Source of the DNA: Schistosoma mansoni
Taxonomy: Eukaryota > Platyhelminthes > Trematoda > Strigeidida > Schistosomatidae
DNA: 64,000 nucleotides
Assembly (NCBI RefSeq): GCF_000237925.1
Contig: NC_031500.1
Location: 9,511,753 to 9,575,752 of the forward strand
Reading direction: 5' to 3'
Position 1 is the first letter of the stretch. Every line of letters starts with the position of its first letter. The position numbers and the translations under genes were made by a program. Below are positions 24,595-36,600 of this stretch, piece after piece. The notes beneath the pieces are model-generated. The model saw nothing but the letters and a program-made list of their open reading frames with translations, was not told the origin of the DNA and made no database searches.

Positions 24595-24870
24595 ACTGTT
24601 GTGACAGGATGAGTCAGCATAGATAATGATGTGACTTCCACATAAGATCTTACAGATCAGCTAATCACACCAAGACAAGCTCACAATCGTGAAATAGGCT
24701 TGTTGTTCTAGTACCAAAGATAAGTGTGTTACCACCAGCCCAGACCATAATTCTACACTTTCGTTAAACTGCCTTGAACTGTGGTCATCGATCGGCGTGA
24801 TGAGTCACGGTGTACACAATTAATTATCCAATAAGCTTTTCATGGGATGAAGAAGCCCAGTGAAAAAAAG
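24595..24870. mobile_element. possible LTR remnant upstream of the fossil element
   Basis: TGTTGTGACAGGATGAGTCA to about 24870 has a promoter-like, noncoding character and lies on the 5' side of the minus-strand fossil at 22700-23910, where a 5' LTR would be expected. No partner LTR was found in the window, so this is a weak call. Confidence 0.25.
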
Positions 24871-25694
24871 TCTACAATCCAGTCGCCATCGAAGCCAATT
24901 TAGTTTCAAACTTATCAACCACAAGGAGATCAAACATCAAGATCAGACAGTGTCACGTAACAAAAATATAAATAAGATAGTATTTAAAAGTGTTCAAGCA
25001 ATTTTTATTCTCAGGAAACTGCGAAACGTAACATTCTTACCTGATTTAACTCCATTACTTGCTACTCTAAAGTTGTGAATGAAAACTGTGACCAAGACTT
25101 CTGTCTTTCATTCAGAAGTGATCATATTCATCTAATGATAATCTAAAGGAAGGTACCAGGATGCACCTTGCTGTTTATTATTTCCTCCTAAACTCCGGTG
25201 AAGACAACTTGAAAAGATTATCCAAGTTTGTAATGTAAGGTTCATGATGTTGTCCAGAACTGCAGTGAATGTATGAGCCATCAATCCTGGCGATATCTGT
25301 TAGGAGTAAACAGGAATCGTGTGACCTAAATTGCACTGAAGCCATACGTTACTACCAATGGCTAACCAGGTAAGTGAATTTTTAGGTGACTTGACAATGT
25401 GTGAGACTGGAAGGACAAATCTGTAGTGGTCTCTCGACACATTAGATATTCTTTTCATCTCTTCTTGTCCTTCTAAACATATTTTATTCCTAAACATCCA
25501 AAGTCTACAATTAAAAACAAAAAACCCTATGTTACACTTAAACAAATAAATTCTCAAATTTTTATTTTTATTTTTTAATCTTCACAACATATATATAACA
25601 TATAGAAATTTATATTTAATTATTTATTATTAATTATGACTATCATAGCATCATTCTAAATTATTATTATTATTACTGCACTAATGTTTATACT

Positions 25695-26010
25695 ATAGCT
25701 GTAAATAATTCCCCAAAATCAATAGCTCATTAAGTGTTCGACATTGGATGCTGACCACGTTGTTTAAGTGGACTTGTTAAACTGAAGGCTTTCGGTCATG
25801 CATCCGTACCAGATCACGTTGCAACACGGCGTGGGACACAGCTCCTAGGTTACAATAGCCAGTTAAGAACGAAGTCTCTCGATATATTGGTAACGAATCA
25901 AATATATCTTTCCTGTCTCTCCTCGTCTGACTTCTGGTTTCTATTCGACTGGGAACGAACGATTATAGAAGATACTACTGGTTGCTAGTTGCAAAACTAG
26001 AATATCCGTT
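25695..26010 (+). repeat. dispersed repeat A, copy at 25.7 kb
   Basis: GCTGTAAATAATTCCCCAAA to GTTGCAAAACTAGAATATCCG. It is nearly identical to 29917-30235, and related to 26822-27075 and 11545-11705. All share CAAAATCA(A/G)TAG(C/T)TC and GATGCTGACC(A/G)C. Confidence 0.75.
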
Positions 26011-26820
26011 GTATCCTCAATACTAATACCCGGTTTCACTCTGTATACTGTTACATAAATCTACACGTATTTATCCGAGTGCAGTAAAGGTTTATTATTA
26101 TTGTTACTATTGTTATTATTATTATTATTTTTAAATTATTCGTTTGTCTCAAAAGTCTATAACCATTACACTATTATGATCATGGTTGGACCCTTTCACT
26201 ATGTGTTCATTTCTTTTGTCTCTTTTTTTTCCTTCCAAATAAATATTATCCTTAAGATTACGAAGCTTTGGATTGAGACAATAACTTGTGTTACGTTGAA
26301 TTCAACTTATCAGACTCGTTTTATCTTCACTATGTATATACACCTCATACATATTGATTATCTTTTGCACTTAATTGAGACTTTCATAGCATCACTCCAA
26401 ACTAGGACTGCACGCACAAACACTTATTCTAATGCCATATCTTACCGCAATAATACGTTATTCACCTAATTATTTATTTTATTTTTATTACTCATTTTGC
26501 GGTACCTACATAGTTGTGTTATTCTTGTTCTGTGTTAAGCTATTTACGTAATTCGCGTCTCCTTTACTTCTATTTCCTTAGTTTCTTTCTTTCCCCCTTC
26601 AAAATCAATTCGAAATTTTTGCCAGTTACGCAGAACCTGATTTATTATTACTATTCTATTATTAATATTTTATTTTATTTTTCCTTCCTTTCTCAAACAT
26701 GACAAATGTAATGCTAACATTATTGAAAATTGTGTATTATTGCAATTTTGAAGAAACCCAAAATGGTTTCTTCACAGCACTTATGTACCCATAAGGTGTT
26801 TGTGAATAATAATAATAAGT
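26010..26820 (+). mobile_element. AT-rich LINE-like 3' UTR with AAT-repeat tail
   Basis: T-rich sequence with TTA runs at 26095-26130. It ends ATGGTTTCTTCACAGCAC, then CCCATAAGGTGTTTGTG and a short (AAT)n tail at about 26807-26818, the look of a non-LTR retroelement 3' end. The reading frames here are low-complexity and I do not regard them as genes. Confidence 0.45.
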
Positions 26821-26821
26821 A

Positions 26822-27075
26822 AACCCTCAAAATCAGTAGTTCTGTAAGCCTTCAATATTTGATGCTGACCGCATTAGATTTACTGAACTCACCTAGTTGG
26901 AGGAGCTCGATCATGCATTCGCACCAGATCGCAAGCGGTTACGCTGTGCTTCACGTCTCCTAAAACCGCTAGTCAGCTTACATCAGTCACTTCTCGATAA
27001 ATCGCTCTTCTATCAAAAATATCTTTGAAACTCTTCGCTTCTGACTTCCGATTTGACTGGGTTGGGATATTTTGA
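26822..27075 (+). repeat. dispersed repeat A, diverged copy
   Basis: AACCCTCAAAATCAGTAGTTC, then GATGCTGACCGCATTAGATT and GCATTCGCACCAGATCGC. More distant from the two close copies. It is followed by unassigned sequence to 27315, open on the minus strand but without a recognisable product. Confidence 0.65.
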
Positions 27076-28215
27076 TTGTAAAAGGTGTTGCTGGTTAAGG
27101 AGTTGTCGGACTCCGAATACTCTTGGCATCTTTAAGTCAAATAGCTGCGGAAACGAAGAAGTAAAAACTGGGGCTTCTCCAAATAGGTGAAACCCATTCG
27201 ACTCAAGCATGCTAGAAATGATTAGACTTAGGAGCAGTTTTGCTGCCCTTAGGTCATGAAGAAGAAAATGCCCCGTACATAGACACTTGATAATATCCAA
27301 TGGATGGAAAATCAAAATTACATACTTTTACTTATTATGAGTTTTGTTCAACACCAATTACGTTTTCATTCAATGTGATGATTACTCAGCCTATTGTTTG
27401 TTTTGTTTCCCAGTGTGATATTCTGTTTTGCATAACGTACGATATTCTTGTATTAAGTTAGCATGAACTATACTTGGCATGTGATTTGTTATAACTGTGA
27501 GTATTTTTTCATATATGTGATTTTATCCTAATTATTAGTCAAAATGGGTGTACAACCAACGTATAAATGAGTGCATTCTCGACAACGATTGTTGTCGTCG
27601 TGTTTTGGGGTTAATAAATCTTCACTTGTATCCGTCTCCTAGTTCTTACTTTCGCGTCGTGGAAATTGCAGTGGTTCCTTGCTTTACAAGTATGACCACT
27701 CATAACACAAAGAAGCATGTGAATCACTTATAGTATGTTAGTTTTATGGCTTCAGGATCGTTAACTTACCATTTCAGACAAAGAGGGAGGGAATTACTGT
27801 GAATATCATCCACTGAAGTGCACCCACCAATGATAACAACGAAGACAATCCTAATCAGTCTTATGAGAGTCTGAAGTTGTTAGTGGGATATAGATTGGAT
27901 TAAGCATGTTTTATGCATGATGGTGTTGCTGCGCGCTGATTGGTTAATTTTAAACCGATCAGCCCTGGCATATTATTGCAGAAAAATCTATAAGCTTCTT
28001 ATGCATATACTATAAATATATGAACGATATTTAAACTATTGATTGCTGATTGCTGTTCACATACCATTGTTATTTTGAATACAATTTCTTTCCTGTCCAA
28101 CGTGTTCTGATTTTTGGGATCTTGTCGAGTGTCATCGTATAAGAATACTAAGCAATAGGAATAGCTGGGTCGTTTATATAGCAAAAACACAATTATAACA
28201 GAAGTTTATCGTCGA
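27075..28215. other. gene-free stretch
   Basis: Unassigned sequence between repeat A and an RTE fragment. Short frames at 27013-27315 (minus) and 27548-27733 (plus) show no known domain. No host gene is supported. Confidence 0.5.
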
Positions 28216-28870
28216 AAACTACCCGGGTGAACACGAGATCATCCTATTGGTATGCCTGAACAGCGAATTCGAAATGTACGACATCGAGTGTCAAAATATC
28301 ATTTGACGGCATGGACTGGGAGGAAGAGACGAAAATGGTGAGAGATTTTCAAGTTTTTGTTTCATCAACAAAATGGTTATAGGAAGTGTGATATTCCCCG
28401 ACGAGCGCATACGCAAAGCTACATGGCTTTCACCTCATCATACTACCGGGAACCAGATAGATCATATTGGCATCGAGAAAATTTTCAGAGAATCCATGGA
28501 ACACACGAGGACGAAGAGAGGAGCTGATAAAGCATCAAATCACCTCCTGGAGGTTGCCAAGATGAAACTAAAGCTAAAGAAATACTGAATATTAGGAGAA
28601 ACGGTAATTTAAACGTTTAATGCAGTTTTTATTACAAATAATGATAAACTCAGAGATTACAAGGTAGCTCTCAGCAAAATGTTTCATGCCTTACAAGACC
28701 TATTCAAAGGAGAAGAAACTGGAAACGGATCAAATAAGCTCTAACTCCAATATGCTGGTGGGTTCTGTGCCGCAAGAAGCATCATCAAAGAACCTTGTGT
28801 AAGATTCGAGGGAGAATGAACAAGAAGATAGAAGTTAATAACAGTGAGATATTTCTAATTCACAGTCCAT
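28215..28870 (+). mobile_element. RTE-like LINE, endonuclease C-terminal fragment
   Basis: 28360-28590 encodes KMVIGSVIFPDERIRKATW, then HHTTGNQIDHIGI and RTKRGADKASNHLLEVAKMKLK, the end of the RTE endonuclease. The upstream part (from 28215) and the downstream linker (to about 28850) read in the same family with stops. No reverse transcriptase follows, so it is a truncated, dead copy. Confidence 0.8.
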
Positions 28871-29917
28871 TTTGGTTAGTTCAGAATAAACATCAACTTG
28901 TTTTATGGTGGGCGACTGACTTAGGTGCTAATAGTATGTTCAAAAGTAGTGAATGAATCGACGCTTACTCATCAGCTCTGAAATTTAATAGCATTGTGTG
29001 AAAGCTAAATCAAAACTTTAGGGATATTTCCATGAAAAAAGAAGACTATACATCCTAACCATTTAATCTACAGTGCCATCATCAGTGAGCTTGTAGGGGT
29101 GGTGCAATGTCACTGAGCCCTAGCCAAATCATCCAACAGTTGGGTCACTGAATATCGAACAGATCATAGATCCCTGTCGAATTCAAGAACAACAAACGCG
29201 CATCAGTTAATCATACGCCATGAACTGGCCCATGTGATGGTGGTCTCAATAACATCTCTGTACTCACCCTTACTAATATATTTAGGTAATCACACCCTTT
29301 GATACGTTGAAGGTGTAATTGTTGTTAGATACTGACCTCGAGGTGTGACCTTGAAGTTCGTCACACTATTCACGTCTAACTTGAATAGGTCCCCAATCAT
29401 TCGACAGAGATCATCAACGTTGATGGTCTACAAGCCTATATGCAAGCACTGACAACTGCTCATATATACACGATATTTCCCCTGCAGTCTAGCGACTGAA
29501 TAGACAAGCAGTAGTGACCGCTACCAAACTTAAATTATGCAGTATCTCCCATTTTCTATTATCACTACTTTATCTTTTCTCACCCAGTGATAATTCCTTC
29601 GAACCTCCTACAGAACTCACTTGATAATTCTCTTCAACTTCGACTTACCTGAAAATCTAATTAAGAAAGGTTCCGAAATCGCAGTCGAAATGACAGACTC
29701 AATTTCCAGACCAGCTCAACAGGAAAGACCAAAGGTTTGGAAGTGTTACCTAGAATCTTGATGAGACTCCATGTGAATCGATTATTTTTTACCGGCGAGT
29801 CGTACGGAAACTGAACTGATTGCCGCGTTATGTGGAATATCAGTAGGTGAGAGCTTCTTTTATCTCCTTAAACATTTTCTTAAGCTTAGTCACAACACTA
29901 ACCTATAAGGTTGTAGC
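28870..29917. other. gene-free stretch
   Basis: No open frame above 60 codons and no recognised repeat, apart from the RTE end on its left and repeat A on its right. The mixed composition suggests old retroelement sequence. Confidence 0.5.
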
Positions 29918-30235
29918 TGTAAATAATTCCCCAAAATCAATAGCTCATTAAGTGTTCGACATTGGATGCTGACCACGTTGTTTAAGTGGACTTGTTAAAC
30001 TGAAGGCTTTCGGTCATGCATCCGTACCAGATCACGTTGCAACACGGCGTGGGACACAGCTCCTAGGTTACAATAGCCAGTTAAGAACGAAGTCTCTCGA
30101 TATATTGGTAACGAATCAAATATATCTTTCCTGTCTCTTCTCGTCTGACTTCTGATTTCTATCTGACTGGGAACGACCGAATATAGAAGGTGCTACTGGT
30201 AGCTAGTTGTAAAACTAGAACATCCGTAACACCCA
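29917..30235 (+). repeat. dispersed repeat A, copy at 29.9 kb
   Basis: Close match to 25695-26010, with shared ends GCTGTAAATAATTCC and AAAACTAGAA-ATCCGT. It runs directly into the CR1/Jockey-like LINE end at 30236, so A may be the part of that LINE family just upstream. Confidence 0.75.
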
Positions 30236-30560
30236 GAAACTGGAGACCCAACATAGCAGAACAGACTGCAGACACAACTTCTACTCCGTAAGAGTTATCA
30301 AATGCTGAAATTCGCTGCTTACTGAGCTAGTCCAAGCGACTTCTCAGGAGTCTTTTAAGAGGAAACTTGACTTATTCTTAAGGACTAAGGATAACATATT
30401 ATTATGATTTACCAAATTCATTTTTTTCCTCTATTATCGTTAATATACCTAGGTTTTTACTTGAAGGTATTGGTGATCCACTGCTACTAGACACGGAAGC
30501 CCGTTAAGCGAAAGCTTCTTCTATTCCGTCCTCAACCATTTGAACCATTTTGGATATTGG
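30236..30560 (+). mobile_element. CR1/Jockey-like LINE 3' end beside the RPRD1 start
   Basis: 30267-30410 reads RHNFYSVRVIKC, stop (Trp TGG to TGA), NSLLTELVQATSQESFKRKL and DLFLRTKDNILL, a classic non-LTR reverse transcriptase C-terminus. A 3' UTR follows with GAAGCCCGTTAAGCGAAAGC, to about 30560. It ends about 50 bases before the host start codon at 30614. Confidence 0.7.
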
Positions 30561-30574
30561 ACAAGGTTTGAGTT

Positions 30575-30613
30575 ATGCTTTTAGCGCGCTGCTTTGGACG
30601 GCAACGCAACGAA
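30575..30613 (+). other. possible N-terminal extension of the RPRD1-like gene
   Basis: An in-frame ATG at 30575 would add 13 residues (MLLARCFGRQRNE) before the start chosen at 30614. An in-frame TGA at 30569-30571 closes the frame just upstream. The start at 30614 was preferred because known RPRD1 proteins begin only a few residues before the first CID helix. Transcript 5' ends would decide. Confidence 0.4.
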
Positions 30614-33600
30614 ATGCCTTACACTGAAGCAGACGCAGTTAAAAAGTTACAGGGTCTGGATAACTCTCAAATTTCGGTAGAAAGTACATCTCAGTGGTTT
30701 CTTAGTAACAAACAAATGGCCAAAGACTTGGTCAAGCTCTGGTTTAAAGAGTTTCGCAAAGGTAATTAATTGTGTAAGATTATTCTTTTACTAAGCTGCT
30801 CCCAAAAAGAAAATCGCTTTTCTGCATCTGGCTAACGATGTCATACAAAGGGGTATAGCTACAGCTCCTCAGTTCAAGAAGTTATTCGAGCCAGTTTTGC
30901 CTACAGCGTTTAAAGAAACATCAAAGTAAGGTTGCTCATTCTGGTCTTTGTATCGACAAGTTTGAATTCCCTATCCTGGTTTTGTTACGTTCAATAAATT
31001 TCTTATCCCATTTTATCATTTTGCGCATTTTATATTTATTTAACAATCACCAGAAAAAACGCAGCTGGCTGGTAATAAGGCATCTGCTTCTCTGTATGGT
31101 GCTTCAGAGAAAAATTGTGGAAATCGGATTCATCAGCCAAATACTCGCTCTCTTTCCACTCTTTTGAGAATATCCACTGTGCGAGGCCCTATAGCTTTTT
31201 CAGACTGATATGGACATTACAGTATAACTGTTGTCTCGAACTGAATAAATTGTGCACAAATAAAACGAATTATAAATTCAGTTACTGATTAAATATAGAG
31301 CTCAGGCAAGGGATTGTATACTTCCGGTTGATTACCCTTGTATCACATTATGAGACTTTCACGTACATCATGTCCGACCTAGTTATCCCGAGTCTAATTA
31401 CCTCGTAACCATCCAGTCGGAATAACGTTAAATCCCAAACAGTATTGTTTTCAATTTCCGTGCGTATAACAAGTAACTTTAAACTAGTCTACCATAAAAG
31501 CAAATAGGGTTTGTTTGACAAAATATTCAAATTCTCCGATAAAGTCTTAGGTATCCAGATCTCTGCTACTGGTTTCTAACATACTAACAACAGATAACCA
31601 AGTACGATAGCGATATACTCACGTTTAAAAACTATAGTGCTTCATTTTTACTACTCCCAATATCACACTACTAAAGTACCCATATCACCCTAACCATATT
31701 TGGTTTAATCATGGTTTACATACGTTACTTAAAATCGTCTCTCAGTGATCCTACCACACAACGAATACTTGTGCGACAGGTTCGCTTCATCATTTGTACA
31801 TAATGTAGACTAGTATTTAAGTATTAGTTTATTTTGTACATTCATTTTATTGTACCCATTAGCTGTAACTTGGTCTATTGCATACTTTCTTTTGTATCAT
31901 TGATCAGGCGAGTAGATTTTCTGTTTATGTGATTATTAATTACTTTAGAGTCCAGCGTCATTCAGTGCGTTCTTCTGTCGCTCATCTTCTAATCGTATGG
32001 GCTACTCGTAGAGTGTATTCTAAGAGTTTCCTCAGACAGTTACGTTTTATATGCCAACGAGCGGTCGCTGAGGCAGATACGCCAGATGCTAGTGAAGAGA
32101 TTGTAAGTTCATCTTACTAAGTGAAATATATGCCTATATAATCGTTTACTTCTACCCGTGTACGTTTTAAAAGTTTAAATGTGAGTCTAAAATTGCCTCA
32201 CTTTATTTCCCACATTTAGATTATATTTGGTTAGTTCTTGCTTATGATCACTACAACTTCAGATATGACATTTACCTTTATACTGTAATACTTACTAGCT
32301 AGAACTCTACATCATTAATGAATAGTTTTGATGTAGTTAGGTACCCAAGCATAACCTAATTCACTTGGTTGTAAGCCGTGTGTTTTCTGCGTCGCGCTTG
32401 GTAACTATTCAGCTGTTGGGACCAGCGATGTTCAAAATGTTGTTTTTAAGTATGCTTCTCGAACTTGATCATATTTCATTCAAAGTCTTCAGTTAACTCC
32501 CTAAAAAGCCCCGCTGCTATTATACGATCATAAGGTCTGTCATTTGGCTTGTTTTACCCCTACACCAAAAGCTACCCCAGTGTAAAACAGTTTGTTATAA
32601 AGGTTGTGGCTGTCAAAGAAATTGATCTTTTTAGTCATATCTAGGAAAAAGTCGAATTTCTGAATCGTCGTTTATGGTTAGATCCCACCTTACTCCCTTT
32701 AGTTGATTCACTAATGATCGAGTATGCATTTGAGTAGTCTGATTTTGCGGATACTCATAATTTAGTAGTATGCGTCAGTGGTATTTACCTATGTGAACAA
32801 TTACACTACCTGTTGTCTTTTCGTGATATATTTTACTCGTCTGTTATGTCATTGGTACACCTTTAAACCTTCTAGACTTTAATTGGTTTAAATGCCTATG
32901 TCTAACGGATGTTACAATAAATTCCAAACCTCTGGAGCACCTACAGAGATAAAAGTTTCATAATTTCTCCCGGTCCGATTACTTGTATAGTATAGCTGCA
33001 AAAATCATTCTACATCTCTATACTGATTCGACGCTCCGCTTGATAGGACCTATCTCTTGCTATCACTCACATGTTGGTATAAATCTCACTAGATTGAAAC
33101 TTGTCATAACCTAGCTCTTCTATTCGACGTGTGGATATTTTATTATTCTCATTTTTATTAAGACAATGGGTGATTTTATCTAGATTTGTGCTAGAGCTTT
33201 ACTGACCACGTAGCAATGTAACGAATTATCCACTGTTTGTGTTTGATGGTACACTAGTTAAAACAGTTTTTCATCAATGAATGCATGTATAACATGTAGT
33301 TAGATATGTCGATTCTTCCTAGGATCGGAACTATTTTAATAGTAATGGAATAGAAATTGTACTACACCATATAAAGTCTTTTCTACCTACTTGGAAAAAT
33401 GTATTGATTCTTAAAATCACTGAAATTTGATTTCAGTGCTATCAGTCAACCTGATCCACAAAAATTGGAAGCAAACAACATGTCCCCACTCCCAAAAATA
33501 TTCTATTCCATCATTATCAGAATCCACTAGTCACTATTCAGCCTTTCTGCTACCGATTCAAAAAGACAGTTGTAAACAGCGTTAGGATGTCCATCATGAT

Positions 33601-36600
33601 GCATTAGCTTAAATCGCCGTACTTCACATCATCAAAGGAATGAAAATAATGTAAATTATACCAATAACAGTATGATCAATGTGCTATGTGGTATTCCTTT
33701 AAACCGCCTGGTCCTTAAAATTGTACCAGGAAATGCAAACCCGTTTTTTTTAGAGCACAGATTCACTTCAGATTTGTTCTTGATACATAATAATCCGACT
33801 TCATTGACTCTTGATTTTATGTAGCTACTTCTTGATAGAGATTATTATGCATATATTCTTAATAATGGCTTCTGCTGTTTGAATATTCCATAAATTCTTA
33901 TGAATCTGTGAATGTACGCTCATCGATTTTCACTAATGAAATATAAAACTCACTTTCTACATAGTGTGAATTCATCTCCTATAATAATCATTCATCTTTG
34001 TAATTTTTGGCACAGAAACGTAACATCATTGCTGCATCACCATTCGCTTTCTCATTCACAGCAGTTTTGACAAATTCATCAGGATTATCAGGGAATAAAG
34101 AATCATCTGCTGCTAGTAATAATCTTCATACACCCAAATTAATCGACAATAACAAAGTGAATCGTAAACGACACCGTTCTTCAACTGCGAAAGATGTCTC
34201 AACGGTTCCAGTATCCTTTGACCCTAAAAATTATGGAGATGGTAATATGTCACGTAATTCAATTTCTGCATTCCGTGAAGAGTTAGACCTTGAACTACAA
34301 ACTGAGGCTACCGAACCTCCAAAGGTATGTTGTTGTTTTGATAACCGTCAACTAGCGTACTTAGTTTTAAACCGACACCATCTTAGGACTGACGATATCA
34401 ACTGGCTCCCTACATCTATGTAATGTAAAGTTCGAACGCTCAAACTAAGTAGTTAGTTGAGTCTCTGAACCAACAAGTTAACATTTCCTGTCATATCCAG
34501 CGTGGAACATGGCACATATGTGTATCAGTCCGAGCTCCCGCTCCACATTACAGTCCCTGACATTCTAATAAATAACACTCTTGAACATATTTCATTATGT
34601 TCTCTCCTCAAGGATAAACTCCACAAAGTAATGATTAATCGTTACATGTAAACAATTTTTCATATGTTGATTTATTCATTTGTTTAACAGAACTATTGTG
34701 AGCTGATTTTCTACAGTTGTGGGTGTCGGATTTAATGTCTTTACTTCTTACAAACGTAACAATTCATAAATCACACATATCCAATATCATATAAACTTCA
34801 TGGCATAGGATAATCCTTTTATCGGCTAAAAATATCTATACACCGCTAAGCGAATCTCCATAGACATTCATAAATTCATATCACTTGTCATAAAATATTC
34901 GCGTATTCAGTAACAGTCATAGTCATTGTACGACAATATGATCTGTGTTGTGACGTGGGGTGCCTGAAATCTGATACTGATATTGATCTAGTCCGAGCAT
35001 TGCTTAACTTTCTCAGACTGTCTATCTGGGATCACTAACCTTTGGCTATCTAATAACACGATAAACTTGAGCTAACAGCCGAGAGTAGCACTAGATGACT
35101 ATTCATCCAGAATACAGTTTCACACGTTCGCTCGCCCGTTAGTCAGAATAAAGAACAACTCACCAAACCGATATCTTCTGATCATTCGGTTTGACTTTCT
35201 GAACCATTTATACAGTAATATAAAGCGAAATCCTGACAACACATCAACAGAATTAGAAAATCATAATATGGGCCCGACTAAGCGACAAGTGGAAGAGGAC
35301 TGAGTGACAGGTCTATAATAAAGTAAGAATAACTTTGGAAAGGTAAAACACAACTGTTTGTACGACAAACAAAAGCTCACTAGCAGGGGAATATAAAAGT
35401 ACAATAGTTTAATTATTTAATGAGCATACAACGAAAATCCAAACCATAACTCCAGATCGAACCGTCCAAAAAGTTCACCTCTACCTAATATTCATCCTGA
35501 TGTAGCGATATCTTATATACTTCTGTCGACAAGCCATGTTTATACAGGCTGTATTTAGGATACATACACTTCAGATGTCCTAACATTAAATGTTAGAGAT
35601 GCAAATCAAAAACCCAACAAGTATATGAAACATTTGAGTTCGGTAATGCACAGACTTGGCGAATAATAAGGTGACTCAGTTTTTCTCTCTCATGTAGGAG
35701 AACTATTGGGAGTGGATAGACGCCTACATACCATCATTTATTTATTTAAACATAAACATTGGTACAAAGGGACACCGAAATATATATACTCCACACAAAG
35801 TACTTATCTCTCAATTTGTGTGCAGGCTAAGATACCGTCCGAGTTCCCGAACCGAAACAGGTGGTTCCCTTAGGGAACAACCTCCCGATCCTTTGACCTA
35901 GGAATCCAATCCACAAAGCAGTGGAGCAACCTTGGAAGGTGTGGTGACCAAGAGTAGGTTCATACGCCATTTGTTCCCCAAGGATCCTAAAACCCTTGTG
36001 AAACATTGGTTCGGAATCTGGCTTTTCTTACTCTCCGTACCCATCAACCTGGTTCAAGCCCCAGACATTTTCTTTTCGTCCTCTCGATCTTGTAAACAAC
36101 TTGCCACAAGAAGTCGATGTATAGGACTTCCCTCATGCATCTGTGTGTAAAAAGACATTGATCAAAGTTGCATTTGAGTAATTGGTAAAAGTAAATATAT
36201 ATGAGTTGTGGAATCACTTGAAAGAATATTGGAATTAATCCACCTAAAAGCTAGAATCAATCACGTAGGGGTTATAGAAAAATGACCTGATAAAGCCTCC
36301 CATCAGATCACATATTCCGATACATCTAGTATTATGGCCTATTATTTTCTCGTACGTAAAAATACCTTATAATGTGATGTTCATTATTAGAAAAAGATTT
36401 AAATTCTTTTTATCTTTAGGTCAGTGAACTTATTCAACTTTTAGAAACTCTTCAATCAGCTGCTTCTGCTGATGCTGCTACACGCCGTGAAATAGCACAA
36501 TTCCCGCCGGAAGTTTCTGATCCTAATAAAGCAATGGAAATTATGAAGTCATGTAAGTTTTTTTCATCCGTATGAAGATATATATATATATATACTACTG

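Noticed and set aside
26101-26469. A 122-residue frame starting with a run of Leu
   Set aside because: The start is a TTA repeat, and the rest is T-rich, hydrophobic low-complexity sequence in a LINE-like 3' UTR.
34007-34423. Frame of exon 4 continuing past the donor at 34325
   Set aside because: The part after 34324 is intron; a GTATGT donor and the phase-matched exon at 36420 support splicing.
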